64,000 nucleotides of DNA from Acidobacteriota bacterium. Its GTDB lineage: Bacteria > Acidobacteriota > G020349885. The DNA is taken from the NCBI GenBank assembly GCA_020349885.1, contig CP070701.1:1425178-1489177 (forward strand), read 5' to 3'. The notes below the pieces were generated by a model, which was not told the origin of the DNA, searched no databases, and saw nothing but the letters and a program-made list of their open reading frames with translations. A program made the position numbers and the translations under genes. Of the stretch, positions 49,744-57,152 are shown one piece after another; within the stretch, counting starts at the first letter, position 1, and every line of letters begins with the position of its first letter.

Positions 49744-51221
49744 CAAAGAGTCTTTAAAATTTCTTCCACCACCTGTTGGTCGTCGAAAGCCACGGTGCGG
49801 TCGGCCAGGATTTGGTGCGTCTCGTGCCCTTTGCCCGCCACGACGACCAGGTCGCCCGGCCGTGCGGCGCGGAGCGCGAGCTTGATGGCGCGGCGCCGGT
49901 CCGCCTCCATCACGTATTCTCCGGGAGCGCGGAATTCCCGTACGCCGGGCTCCACGTCCTCGAGAATTTTTTGGGGGCCTTCGCCGCGGGGATTATCGGA
50001 AGTCAGAAATACAAGGTCGCTCCACTCGCCGGCGGCGCGCCCCATGGGAATGCGTTTACCCTTGTCGCGGTCACCGCCGCACCCGAACACCGTGAGCACC
50101 CGCTTGGGCCGAAGCGAGCGCGCCGAGCGCAGAAGGTTTCGAAGCGCATCGTCTGTGTGGGCGTAGTCCACGAGGACGTCGAACCCCTGCTGCGCGCGTA
50201 TGTGCTCGAAGCGCCCGCGCACGGGCGGCGCCTGGGCGAGCGCGTTGAGGGCGTCCCGGAACGGAAGCTCGAGCATCTCCGCGGCGGCGGACGCGGCGAG
50301 AAGGTTCGAGACGTTCGGCATGCCGATGAGCGGCGAGTGAATTCGCCTGCGCCCCCGCGGCGAGACGACGTCGAAGCGCAGCCCGTCGAGCGCGAGAGAG
50401 ACCGACTCGGCGCGCACCTGCGCCCCGGCGTCCAGGCCGTAGGTCAGGGTGCGTCCGCGGCAGGCTTTTTGCATCGGCTCGGCGTGCTCGTTGTCGGCGT
50501 TGAGCACGGCCCAGGCGTCCTCCGGAAGCGCCTCGAACAGCCGGCGCTTCGCCTCGAAATACGCTTTCATCGAGCCGTGGAAGTCGAGGTGGTCGCGGGT
50601 GAGGCCGGTAAATACGGCGCCCGCGAAGCGCGTGCCCTCCACGCGTCCCAAGCTGAGCGCGTGGGACGAGACCTCCATGGCCGCGTAGGGTACGCTCCGG
50701 CTGGCCAACTGGAAAAGCATTTCCTGCAGATCCGGGGCCTGGGGCGTCGTGTTTTCGGCCGGGAGGGCTTCGCCGTCGAGGTCGTATCCGAGCGTCCCCA
50801 GGACACCGCAGGGGCTGCCCAGGGCGCGCAGCATGTGGCCCAGGAGATGGACGACGGTTGTCTTTCCGTTCGTTCCCGTGACTCCCAGCACCTTGAGGCG
50901 GCGGGAAGGATGCTCGTAGACAAGGCAGGCCGCTCGGGCCATGGCGCGCCGCGCATCGGACGCCGTAATCCATGGAAGGTCCCGCTGCGGCGCCTCTTCG
51001 CTCAGGACGGCCTTCGCGCCGCGCTTGAGGGCCTCGTCGAGAAACGCGTGGCCGTCGAGGTGTTCACCGCGAATCGCGCAAAAGAGCGCCCCCGCCCTTA
51101 CTCGGCGTGAATCGCATGCCACGGAGCGCACCTTGACGCGCGTCCGGCCGTGCGCCCGGGCTCCCTCGATTTCTTTCGCTATCGCCTGCACCGTTCGACC
51201 TCGCGGTTCCTCACTGGTCAT
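49743..51221 (-). CDS. murE: UDP-MurNAc-tripeptide synthetase MurE, meso-diaminopimelate type
   Basis: 492 residues; the start overlaps the ftsI 3' end by 11 nt. N-terminal VACDSRRVRAGALFCAIRGEHLDGH, P-loop VTGTNGKTTVVHLLGHML, TTPQAPDLQEML, MEVSSHALSLGRV, FTGLTRDHLDFHGSMKAYFEAK and VDYAHTDDALRNLL. The substrate motif LTSDNPRGEGP contains DNPR, diagnostic of meso-DAP addition, so the peptidoglycan is DAP-type. Confidence 0.96.
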   Translation of the reverse strand: MTSEEPRGRTVQAIAKEIEGARAHGRTRVKVRSVACDSRRVRAGALFCAIRGEHLDGHAFLDEALKRGAKAVLSEEAPQRDLPWITASDARRAMARAACLVYEHPSRRLKVLGVTGTNGKTTVVHLLGHMLRALGSPCGVLGTLGYDLDGEALPAENTTPQAPDLQEMLFQLASRSVPYAAMEVSSHALSLGRVEGTRFAGAVFTGLTRDHLDFHGSMKAYFEAKRRLFEALPEDAWAVLNADNEHAEPMQKACRGRTLTYGLDAGAQVRAESVSLALDGLRFDVVSPRGRRRIHSPLIGMPNVSNLLAASAAAEMLELPFRDALNALAQAPPVRGRFEHIRAQQGFDVLVDYAHTDDALRNLLRSARSLRPKRVLTVFGCGGDRDKGKRIPMGRAAGEWSDLVFLTSDNPRGEGPQKILEDVEPGVREFRAPGEYVMEADRRRAIKLALRAARPGDLVVVAGKGHETHQILADRTVAFDDQQVVEEILKTL

Positions 51222-53070
51222 ATAGCGGCGCTGCCCCCGCCGTTCGTCCCGCTGAGCGCACCGTGATTTCCGCCGTGCGGCTCACGGTGTTCTCGGCGCT
51301 GGTGTAGGCCGCCGTGAGCACGCGGTTTCCGAACGAAGGCGGCACCCCCAGCTGGAGCATGATTTCTTTTCCCAGGCGGCTGAAGGCCGGCGCCGCCACG
51401 TCGCTTGCGTAGTAGAAGCCGCGCGACGGCTCGTCCACGAGCACGACGATCACGGCTCGCGGCTCTTCCACCGGCAGGAATCCGGCAAACGACGCCACGT
51501 AGCGTCCCTCGGCGTAGCGTCCCGTGGCCGGGTCCACTTTCTGGGCCGTGCCGGTCTTTCCGGCCACCGTGTAGCCCTCGACGCGCGCCAGCTCGCCCGT
51601 GCCGTACTCGACCACTTCCTCCATCATGTGCCGAATGGCGGAGAGCGCGCGGGTGCCGAGAATTTTTACCACTGGTCCCGGCTGCGCCTCGCGGTGCTCC
51701 ACCTCACCGTCCGGGCTCGTGCTTTCCTGGACGACGTAGGGCATGACGAGGTGGCCTCCGTTTGCGAGCACGGCCGTCGCGCGCGCGAGTTGGAGCGCGG
51801 AGGCGCTCATCTCCTGGCCGATCGAGAGCGCCGCCCGGGAGAGCGCCGACCACCGGCGCGGCTTGCGCAGGATGCCCGCGCTCTCGCCCGAAAGCTCTAT
51901 ACCCGAAGGTGCACCGAAGCCGAACGCCCTCAGGCGGCGGTACAGGGTTTCACGGTGCTTGAACCGTCTGCCGATCTTAATGGCGCCCACGTTGCTCGAA
52001 TGCGCTATGATCTCCGAGACGGAGAGTGTGGCGAAGGGCTTGTGGTCACGGATGCGAAAGCCGGCTACCTGGGTGGAGCCGTTTTCGCAGAAAATTAACT
52101 CGCGCGAGCCGACGAGCTTTTCGTCGAGCGCCGAAGCCGCGATAAAAATTTTCATAACCGACCCGGGCTCGTAAGCGTTTTCAATCGCCGCGTTGTGCCA
52201 GGCGGCTTCGGGGTACTCGGCGTGGGAGCGGTTGGGATTCGCAGCGGGGCGGCTGGCCATCGCGAGCACGGCGCCGGTGTCAGGGACTAATACAACGATG
52301 GAGGCGCTGCGCGGGTTGTGCTCCGAGACGATGCGGTCGAGCTCCCGCTCCGCGTAGTGCTGCACCACATGGTCGAGCGTGAGCGTGACGTGTCCCCCGG
52401 TGGACGGCTCTTCAAAAAACTGGGGAGGCAGGAGCGCCACGCGACCGCTCGGGCGCTTGGCCACGACGAGGCGGACGGGCGTTCCGCTCAGGTGCTCATT
52501 GAAGGCGTACTCCACGCCCCCGAGGCCGACATCGTCCACGCTCACGTAGCCCACGACATGGGAGGCGAGGGTCTCTTTCGGGTAACGGCGGCGGTACTCG
52601 CTCAGGACGCCGAAACCGGTTTCTTCCGAGAATCCCCGCGCCTCAAGGGTTTTCCATGTCTCCTTTGAAATCTTGCGTGCGATCCATACGAAGGATGCCT
52701 TCTTGCGCAGGCGTGCCTCCATCTCACGAACCGGGCGCTCAAGTACTTTCGCGAGCGTTCGCGCGCGGCCCTTGGGGTCATCCACGTGCGCCGGGATGGC
52801 GTAGAGCGATACGGCGTCCACGCTCAGGGCCAGCTCTTCGCCGTGGCGGTCGTAGATGGTGCCGCGCCGGGAAGGAATCTTCAAGATGCCTTGGCGCTGC
52901 TCCCGGACGCGCTCGGCGTAGTCCTCGTGTGCAAAGACCTGCACCTCGACCAAGCGCCAGCCTATGGTGCTCACTGCGGCAAGAAATCCCACCGCCACCA
53001 TGGCAAGCCGCACGCGCGAAACACGGGTTTTTGCGGCCCCGGCTGACTGACGGTTTTTTCGTGCCTTCAT
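51211..53070 (-). CDS. ftsI: Septal transpeptidase FtsI (PBP3)
   Basis: 619 residues; ATG 53070 overlaps the ftsL stop (ATGA). Short basic cytoplasmic start, one transmembrane helix VRLAMVAVGFLAAVSTIGWRL (about residues 20-41), pedestal domain with PSRRGTIYDRHGEELALSV and VGYVSVDDVGLGGVEYAFNEHL, and transpeptidase domain: active Ser in YEPGSVMKIF (SxxK with Val-Met between), SSN in AHSSNVGAIKIG and KTG in VAGKTGTAQK. No C-terminal PASTA domain, which separates it from SpoVD-type proteins. Confidence 0.96.
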   Translation of the reverse strand: MKARKNRQSAGAAKTRVSRVRLAMVAVGFLAAVSTIGWRLVEVQVFAHEDYAERVREQRQGILKIPSRRGTIYDRHGEELALSVDAVSLYAIPAHVDDPKGRARTLAKVLERPVREMEARLRKKASFVWIARKISKETWKTLEARGFSEETGFGVLSEYRRRYPKETLASHVVGYVSVDDVGLGGVEYAFNEHLSGTPVRLVVAKRPSGRVALLPPQFFEEPSTGGHVTLTLDHVVQHYAERELDRIVSEHNPRSASIVVLVPDTGAVLAMASRPAANPNRSHAEYPEAAWHNAAIENAYEPGSVMKIFIAASALDEKLVGSRELIFCENGSTQVAGFRIRDHKPFATLSVSEIIAHSSNVGAIKIGRRFKHRETLYRRLRAFGFGAPSGIELSGESAGILRKPRRWSALSRAALSIGQEMSASALQLARATAVLANGGHLVMPYVVQESTSPDGEVEHREAQPGPVVKILGTRALSAIRHMMEEVVEYGTGELARVEGYTVAGKTGTAQKVDPATGRYAEGRYVASFAGFLPVEEPRAVIVVLVDEPSRGFYYASDVAAPAFSRLGKEIMLQLGVPPSFGNRVLTAAYTSAENTVSRTAEITVRSAGRTAGAAPLYDQ

Positions 53071-53480
53071 GGCTGCGTCTTTTCCTCGGGAAGAACGCGT
53101 GCGCCGTGTCCGGCAAGCTCGGCGCGCCGCAGCTCATTTTCGGAAAACACGAGCGTCACGTTCTGCGCCGTCGAGTCCACCATGTGGAGCTCCGCATGCG
53201 CCGTGGCCTCGACACGATTCAGGGATTCGAGGCGGGCCTTTTCCACCCGAAGCATCCGGTTTTTCTCCCGGAGCGTGAGGGTCTCCCGCTGGATCTTGTC
53301 GATCGCGGTGAGGAGCCGCATGCGCTCGACACGGAAGCCGATGTAAAGAAGGAGCGGCACGGCCACGAGTACCGCAAGGACGAAAAACACAAGCACCTCG
53401 CGGCCGCGCTTGCGGTTGAGCTGCATCCAAAGGGTGCGGTTTCTAGTCGTGTGGTGCTGGACGTAGCGGCGGTGACGCAT
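53067..53480 (-). CDS. ftsL: Cell-division protein FtsL-like
   Basis: 137 residues from ATG 53480 (the frame stays open to 53648 within rsmH but without family similarity). Basic N-terminus, one transmembrane helix VLVFFVLAVLVAVPLLLYIGF (about residues 30-50), then a coiled coil with leucine heptads (AIDKIQRETLTLREKNRMLRVEKARLESL, in parts IDKIQRETLTL, NRMLRVEKARLESL) as in FtsL/FtsB. Assigned from size, topology and position between rsmH and ftsI. 4 nt after the rsmH stop. Confidence 0.8.
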   Translation of the reverse strand: MRHRRYVQHHTTRNRTLWMQLNRKRGREVLVFFVLAVLVAVPLLLYIGFRVERMRLLTAIDKIQRETLTLREKNRMLRVEKARLESLNRVEATAHAELHMVDSTAQNVTLVFSENELRRAELAGHGARVLPEEKTQP

Positions 53481-53484
53481 GGGG

Positions 53485-54423
53485 CTAGATTCGCTCGCAG
53501 GCGCGAAGCTTGGCGCTCCGGGCGCGAGGGTTGCGGGCGATTTCGGCCTCCCGGGGCTCCACGGGCCGCTTCGTAAGGATCTTGGCGGCGCGCACTTTCC
53601 CGCACTCACACTGGGGCTGGCGCGGGGGGCAAACGCACGTTCGCTCAAGGTACTGGAAAGCGTGTTTTACGAGGCGGTCTTCGAGGGAGTGGAACGACAG
53701 GATGACCATTCGGGCCCCGGGGCTCAGGCGCTCGGCCGTTTTGTCGATCCAGGCGGCGAGGCCGTCTAGCTCGCGGTTCACGGCGATGCGGAGCGCCTGG
53801 AAAGTCTTCGTGGCCGGATGGATGGCTCCACCTTGAGGGGGCTTCGCGCGCTCCACGATTTGCCGAAGCTCCAAGGTACGCTTGATGGGCTTTTTCGCGC
53901 GTTCCTCGACCAAGGTCCGCGCTATGCGGCGTGCGAAGGGCTCTTCACTGAACTCAAAAATTAAATCCGAAAGCGCCCGCTCGTGAAGCGTGTTTACCAA
54001 ATCCGCGGCGGTCGTGCCGAGCGCTTGATTCATCCGCATGTCGAGAGGGCCGTCCCGCATAAAAGAAAATCCACGCTTTTGATCCTCAAGCTGGAGCGAC
54101 GAAACACCCAGATCGGCAAGAACGCCCGAGACACGCTCGATTTTAAGCTCATCCAGGGCCTCGGGCAGTTCCTTGAAGTTGCGCTGGAGAAACGTCACGC
54201 GCCCCGCTTTCTCCTCCTTCTTGAGGGCCTTTCGGGCGGCCTTGATAGCGGCCTTGTCCACGTCGATGCCGAGGAGCTTCGCCGAGGCACCCGCGCGGCG
54301 CAGGATTTCCGCGGCGTGTCCACCGCCACCCACGGTGCAGTCCACGAAGACGCCGTCCCGCTCGCCGGGGGCAAGGTAATGCATCGCCTCCTCCAAGAGC
54401 ACGGGTTCGTGTGTCGTGGTCAT
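53485..54423 (-). CDS. rsmH: 16S rRNA (cytosine-1402-N4)-methyltransferase RsmH (MraW)
   Basis: 312 residues. Motifs: HEPVLLEEAMHYL, FVDCTVGGGGHAAEILRRAG (SAM site), LLGIDVDKAAI, VLADLGVSSLQLEDQKRGFSFMRDGPLDMRMNQ (in parts DLGVSSLQL, RGFSFMRDGPLDMRM), TKTFQALRIAVNREL and ILSFHSLEDRLVKHAF. Methylates N4 of C1402, the same nucleotide whose ribose is methylated by RsmI, also encoded in this window. 4 nt between mraZ and this gene. Confidence 0.97.
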   Translation of the reverse strand: MTTTHEPVLLEEAMHYLAPGERDGVFVDCTVGGGGHAAEILRRAGASAKLLGIDVDKAAIKAARKALKKEEKAGRVTFLQRNFKELPEALDELKIERVSGVLADLGVSSLQLEDQKRGFSFMRDGPLDMRMNQALGTTAADLVNTLHERALSDLIFEFSEEPFARRIARTLVEERAKKPIKRTLELRQIVERAKPPQGGAIHPATKTFQALRIAVNRELDGLAAWIDKTAERLSPGARMVILSFHSLEDRLVKHAFQYLERTCVCPPRQPQCECGKVRAAKILTKRPVEPREAEIARNPRARSAKLRACERI

Positions 54424-54427
54424 GGGC

Positions 54428-54904
54428 TTACGTTTTCTGTTCGCCCCCGTCGTCCCAGACGGGATACTGGCTTAAGCGGTGCAGGGTTTTGTTCGTCGAG
54501 GGGGTCCTTCTGAGGCGCTGCTTGAAGGCCGCGAGCCTCCAGACTTCGAGAAAATTACCCTTGCCGAGGACGCATACCTCCTGGCCTTCCACCTGGGACG
54601 TCTGGCGCAGGATCTGCGAAACGAGTACGCGCCCCTGGGGGTCCATCTTGCTCTCGAGGCCGTAGTAGCTTACGGCGTCCTCGAACGGCTGGCGCGCGGG
54701 CTCGGTGAGCGGAATGCGGGATAAGCTTTGCTCGATGCGCTGCCACACCGAAAGCGGATAGACGCGCAGATACTCACCCTTCGTCGAGAAGCAGGTTACG
54801 TAGACCTCGTCGCCGTACTGCTTGCGCAGGATGTCGCGAAAACGGGTCGGGATTTTAAGCCGCCCTTTCTCGTCTACCTTCGCCTGAAAATTTCCGCGAA
54901 ACAT
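54428..54904 (-). CDS. mraZ: MraZ, transcriptional regulator of the dcw operon
   Basis: 158 residues. Two SpoVT/AbrB-like MraZ domains: FRGNFQAKVDEKGRLKIPTRFRD and YYGLESKMDPQGRVLVSQILR, each with the D-x-K/Q-GR turn that binds DNA as a ring oligomer. ATG 54904 follows GGGGGAGAAGG. First gene of the dcw operon. A promoter with 10-nt direct repeats of the MraZ-box type is found about 470 nt upstream, in keeping with autorepression. C-terminal ~25 residues are an Arg/Asp-rich tail. Confidence 0.95.
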   Translation of the reverse strand: MFRGNFQAKVDEKGRLKIPTRFRDILRKQYGDEVYVTCFSTKGEYLRVYPLSVWQRIEQSLSRIPLTEPARQPFEDAVSYYGLESKMDPQGRVLVSQILRQTSQVEGQEVCVLGKGNFLEVWRLAAFKQRLRRTPSTNKTLHRLSQYPVWDDGGEQKT

Positions 54905-55106
54905 TTACCTTCTCCCCCGCCGCTTGAGCGGGACAGAACAAACAGGCGCCGCGCCCCGTTGAAGCGCCCGCCATGTTTTCTCGTTTTTCGAGGAGTTCCG
55001 AGGGGCGCATAGGCTGTGCGCCACCGGGGGAGGCAATATCATGCATCTAAAAAAGCGTTGCCCGCCTTAAGCAAACTTGCCCTCAGGGCACGCTCCGCCG
55101 CCGCCC

Positions 55107-55128
55107 GTCCCGATGCACCTACCGGGAC
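55107..55128. repeat. GTCCCGAT/ACCGGGAC palindrome in the dcw leader
   Basis: Stem of eight with one G-T type mismatch, 6-nt loop. Next to a second palindrome, GTCCACC/GGCGGAC (55155-55175). Same CCCGA-type family as the palindromes at 11588, 17263 and 20332. Confidence 0.55.
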
Positions 55129-55340
55129 AACTCCCGCTTTCCCCGTCCCTACCCGTCCACCTTACTGCGGCGGACGAGCGCCGGGACGGAAAAGCCACCT
55201 CTTGCGGAAGGCTCCGAAACGAGGCTTGCCAATCGCGTCCCATACCGCTGAAGCGGAACGGCTCGCCCTAGCTTCGGCCTGCCTCTCTCGGGGGGCACTC
55301 GGCCTTCCCAAAAGGGGAATGGGGTCAAGGTCCACTCGAA

Positions 55341-55380
55341 GCGGGTGTGTTTTAGTCCACTTTTGACCACATTCGACCCC
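55341..55380 (-). promoter_or_regulatory. Putative MraZ operator (three to four direct repeats)
   Basis: On the minus strand consecutive 10-nt units of consensus GTGGWCWAAA: two good copies (55361-55370 and 55351-55360), one weaker copy ahead of them (55371-55380) and a degenerate one after. Directly downstream of the -10 box and overlapping the predicted transcript start, as expected of an MraZ autorepression site (known boxes have TGGG/AAAGTGG-type repeats at 10-nt period). Confidence 0.7.
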
Positions 55381-55381
55381 A

Positions 55382-55410
55382 AGGATATATGGTCAATTCC
55401 GGTTTGTCAA
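55382..55410 (-). promoter_or_regulatory. Sigma70-like promoter of the dcw operon
   Basis: On the minus strand TTGACA (55405-55410), exactly 17 nt, then TATCCT (55382-55387). Start expected near 55375. The only strong promoter upstream of mraZ; it precedes the MraZ-type repeats. Confidence 0.7.
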
Positions 55411-55441
55411 GAAAAAAAGCAAAAAAATCCTGAATGCCGGC

Positions 55442-55488
55442 GGGGGGGTGCAACAGGCAAGCCCCCTCGTTCTCGCTTGCACCCCCCC
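55442..55488. repeat. Perfect 12-nt inverted repeat with G7/C7 ends
   Basis: GGGGGGGTGCAA (55442-55453) and TTGCACCCCCCC (55477-55488), loop 23 nt. Between two divergent promoters (dcw and M16). No T run follows, so not a standard terminator. Confidence 0.7.
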
Positions 55489-55528
55489 TTTCCTCAAGCT
55501 TCCTTCGCCCGGTGCTGGAGCCCGCGTT

Positions 55529-55557
55529 TGCGGAAAAAGCCAGTCTCTGATAAACTT
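55529..55557 (+). promoter_or_regulatory. Promoter of the M16 peptidase gene, leaderless
   Basis: TTGCGG (55529-55534), 17-nt spacer, TAAACT (55552-55557) with the extended -10 TG (TGATAAACT). Only 8 nt lie between the -10 and ATG 55566 and there is no Shine-Dalgarno, so the mRNA probably starts at or next to the ATG. Confidence 0.6.
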
Positions 55558-55565
55558 TCCCTACC

Positions 55566-57152
55566 ATGCATGGCCGGACGCTCGCCGGAACGCTGGCCTT
55601 TTTTTTGGCCGCGCCGCTTCTGGGCCAGAGCCTTGAAGAAAAGGTCAGCGAGTTCACGCTCCCGAACGGCTTCCGTTTCCTCATCGTGGAGAGGCACGAG
55701 TCGCCGGTGTTCGTGGGCCTGGTGCGCTTCAAGGTGGGAAGCGTGGACGAGGTGCCGGGCATCACGGGCCTCGCGCACTTGTTCGAGCACATGGTCTTCA
55801 AGGGCACGACGGCGATTGGGACGCGCGCGTGGGAGAAGGAGCGCGCGGTGCTCGACGAGATCGAGCGCGTGGGCGAAGCCCTCTCGCGCGCCGTGGTGGA
55901 AGGCGACGAGGAGACGGTCAAGGCTTTGAGGGAGGAACTCGAGGCGCTGGAGGAAAAGCATCAGACTCTGATTGTTCCCGGCGAGTTCGACACCGTGTAC
56001 GACGAAAACGGCGGCACCTTCCTGAACGCCACCACCGGCGCGGACCTCACCACGTATTTCGTGGCGCTTCCCTCGTCGCGCCTCGAGCTTTGGATGCTCA
56101 TGGAGTCGGAGCGCTTCAAGCACCCCGTGATGCGCGAGTTTTACAAGGAGCGCGACGTGGTGGCCGAGGAGCGCCGCATGAGGATCGAGACGAGCCCCGG
56201 GGGTGCGCTCTACGAGGCGCTGATCCATGCCGCGTTCACGGTGCATCCTTACCGAATCGAGACGGTGGGCTACATGTCGGACCTGAAGACCGTCACCGTC
56301 GGCGACGCGGAAAAATTCTTCGCCGAACACTACGTGCCCCAGAACAGTGTCGTGGCGCTCGTGGGCGACGTGGACCCCGCCCACGCCGCAGAGCTCGCCC
56401 AGAAATATTTCTCCGACATTCCCAAGGCGCCCGATCCGCCGCCGGTACGCACCGTGGAGCCGGAGCAGAAGGGGGAGCGGCGCGTCAGGCTGGAGTTCGA
56501 CGCCGAGCCGGGGCTGATGGTGGCCTACCACGTGCCGACGTGGCCGGACGAGGACTTCTACGCGCTGCGGGCGCTTTCCTACGCGCTTACGGAGGGACGC
56601 GCCTCGCGCCTCGAAAAGGCGCTTGTTAAGGAAGGTGTGGCGTCCGACGTCGACGCATGGTTCGGTCCCGGCGAGCGCTATCCGCACCTTTTTATGCTTA
56701 GTGCCGACCCCATTGCGCCGCACACGACCGAAGAGGTCGAGCGGATTCTCTACCGCGAGTTCGAGCGCCTCGAGCGCGAGCCGCTCACGAAGCGCGAGCT
56801 CGAGCGCGTCCGCAACAATCTTCAGGCCAACGCGGTGCGGCGCCTCGGCTCGAACTTCTGGCTCGCCTTTTCCATGACGGAGTACGAGCTTCTCACGGGC
56901 TCGTGGCGCAACATGCTGACCTACGTTGACAAGGTGGGGAGCGTGACGGCGGAAGACGTTCAGCGCGCGGCGAAGGCGTACTTGACGGAATCGAACCGCA
57001 CGGTCGCGGTGCGGGTGAGAAGAGCGGTCAAAGGTGCAGAAGGCGCAGAGAGGATGAGGGCTTCTGTATTTTCCGCACCTTCTGTACCTTCCGCACTTGG
57101 CTTTGGATGGCTTTACCCAGCGGAGCCTGCGAGGGAAACAGACGCACCATGA
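55566..57152 (+). CDS. Secreted M16 family zinc metallopeptidase (catalytic subunit)
   Basis: 528 residues. Signal peptide ending LLGQS, then an M16 domain: LPNGFRFLIVERHESP, catalytic HLFEH (His71, Glu74, His75; inverted zinc motif) and the third ligand Glu in VVAEERRM (about residue 201). An unusual charged insertion of about 55 residues separates the HxxEH helix from the conserved NGGTFLNATTGADLTTYF. The second M16 half includes FYALRALSYALTEGRASRLEKAL. The C-terminal ~40 residues, after VRRAVKG, are from word-repeat element F and low complexity. Overlaps the next gene by 4 nt; the pair probably forms a heterodimer in the periplasm. Confidence 0.88.
   Translation: MHGRTLAGTLAFFLAAPLLGQSLEEKVSEFTLPNGFRFLIVERHESPVFVGLVRFKVGSVDEVPGITGLAHLFEHMVFKGTTAIGTRAWEKERAVLDEIERVGEALSRAVVEGDEETVKALREELEALEEKHQTLIVPGEFDTVYDENGGTFLNATTGADLTTYFVALPSSRLELWMLMESERFKHPVMREFYKERDVVAEERRMRIETSPGGALYEALIHAAFTVHPYRIETVGYMSDLKTVTVGDAEKFFAEHYVPQNSVVALVGDVDPAHAAELAQKYFSDIPKAPDPPPVRTVEPEQKGERRVRLEFDAEPGLMVAYHVPTWPDEDFYALRALSYALTEGRASRLEKALVKEGVASDVDAWFGPGERYPHLFMLSADPIAPHTTEEVERILYREFERLEREPLTKRELERVRNNLQANAVRRLGSNFWLAFSMTEYELLTGSWRNMLTYVDKVGSVTAEDVQRAAKAYLTESNRTVAVRVRRAVKGAEGAERMRASVFSAPSVPSALGFGWLYPAEPARETDAP
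57031..57098 (+). repeat. Word-repeat hairpin element F, in the C-terminus of the M16 peptidase
   Basis: Left arm of 9-nt words AAGGTGCAG, AAGGCGCAG (57031-57049) and right arm TTCCGCACC, TTCTGTACC, TTCCGCAC (57071-57096); arms pair with mismatches that are all transitions. Read in frame it encodes KGAEGAERMRASVFSAPSVP at the protein's end. Confidence 0.75.

Larger units (their letters stand above)
54905..55381 (-). other. Long (about 470-nt) untranslated leader of the dcw operon
   Basis: Between the putative promoter (55382-55410) and mraZ. GC-rich, with several hairpins: GTCCCGAT/ACCGGGAC (55107-55128), GTCCACC/GGCGGAC (55155-55175). I compared it with RNase P RNA, which often lies upstream of mraZ, and saw none of its conserved blocks. 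No convincing ORF. It may be a regulatory leader or hold palindromic insertions. Confidence 0.5.

Noticed and set aside
54905-55375. RNase P RNA gene upstream of mraZ
   Set aside because: I looked for its conserved blocks (such as GAGGAAAGTCC and ACAGNA) on the minus strand and found none.
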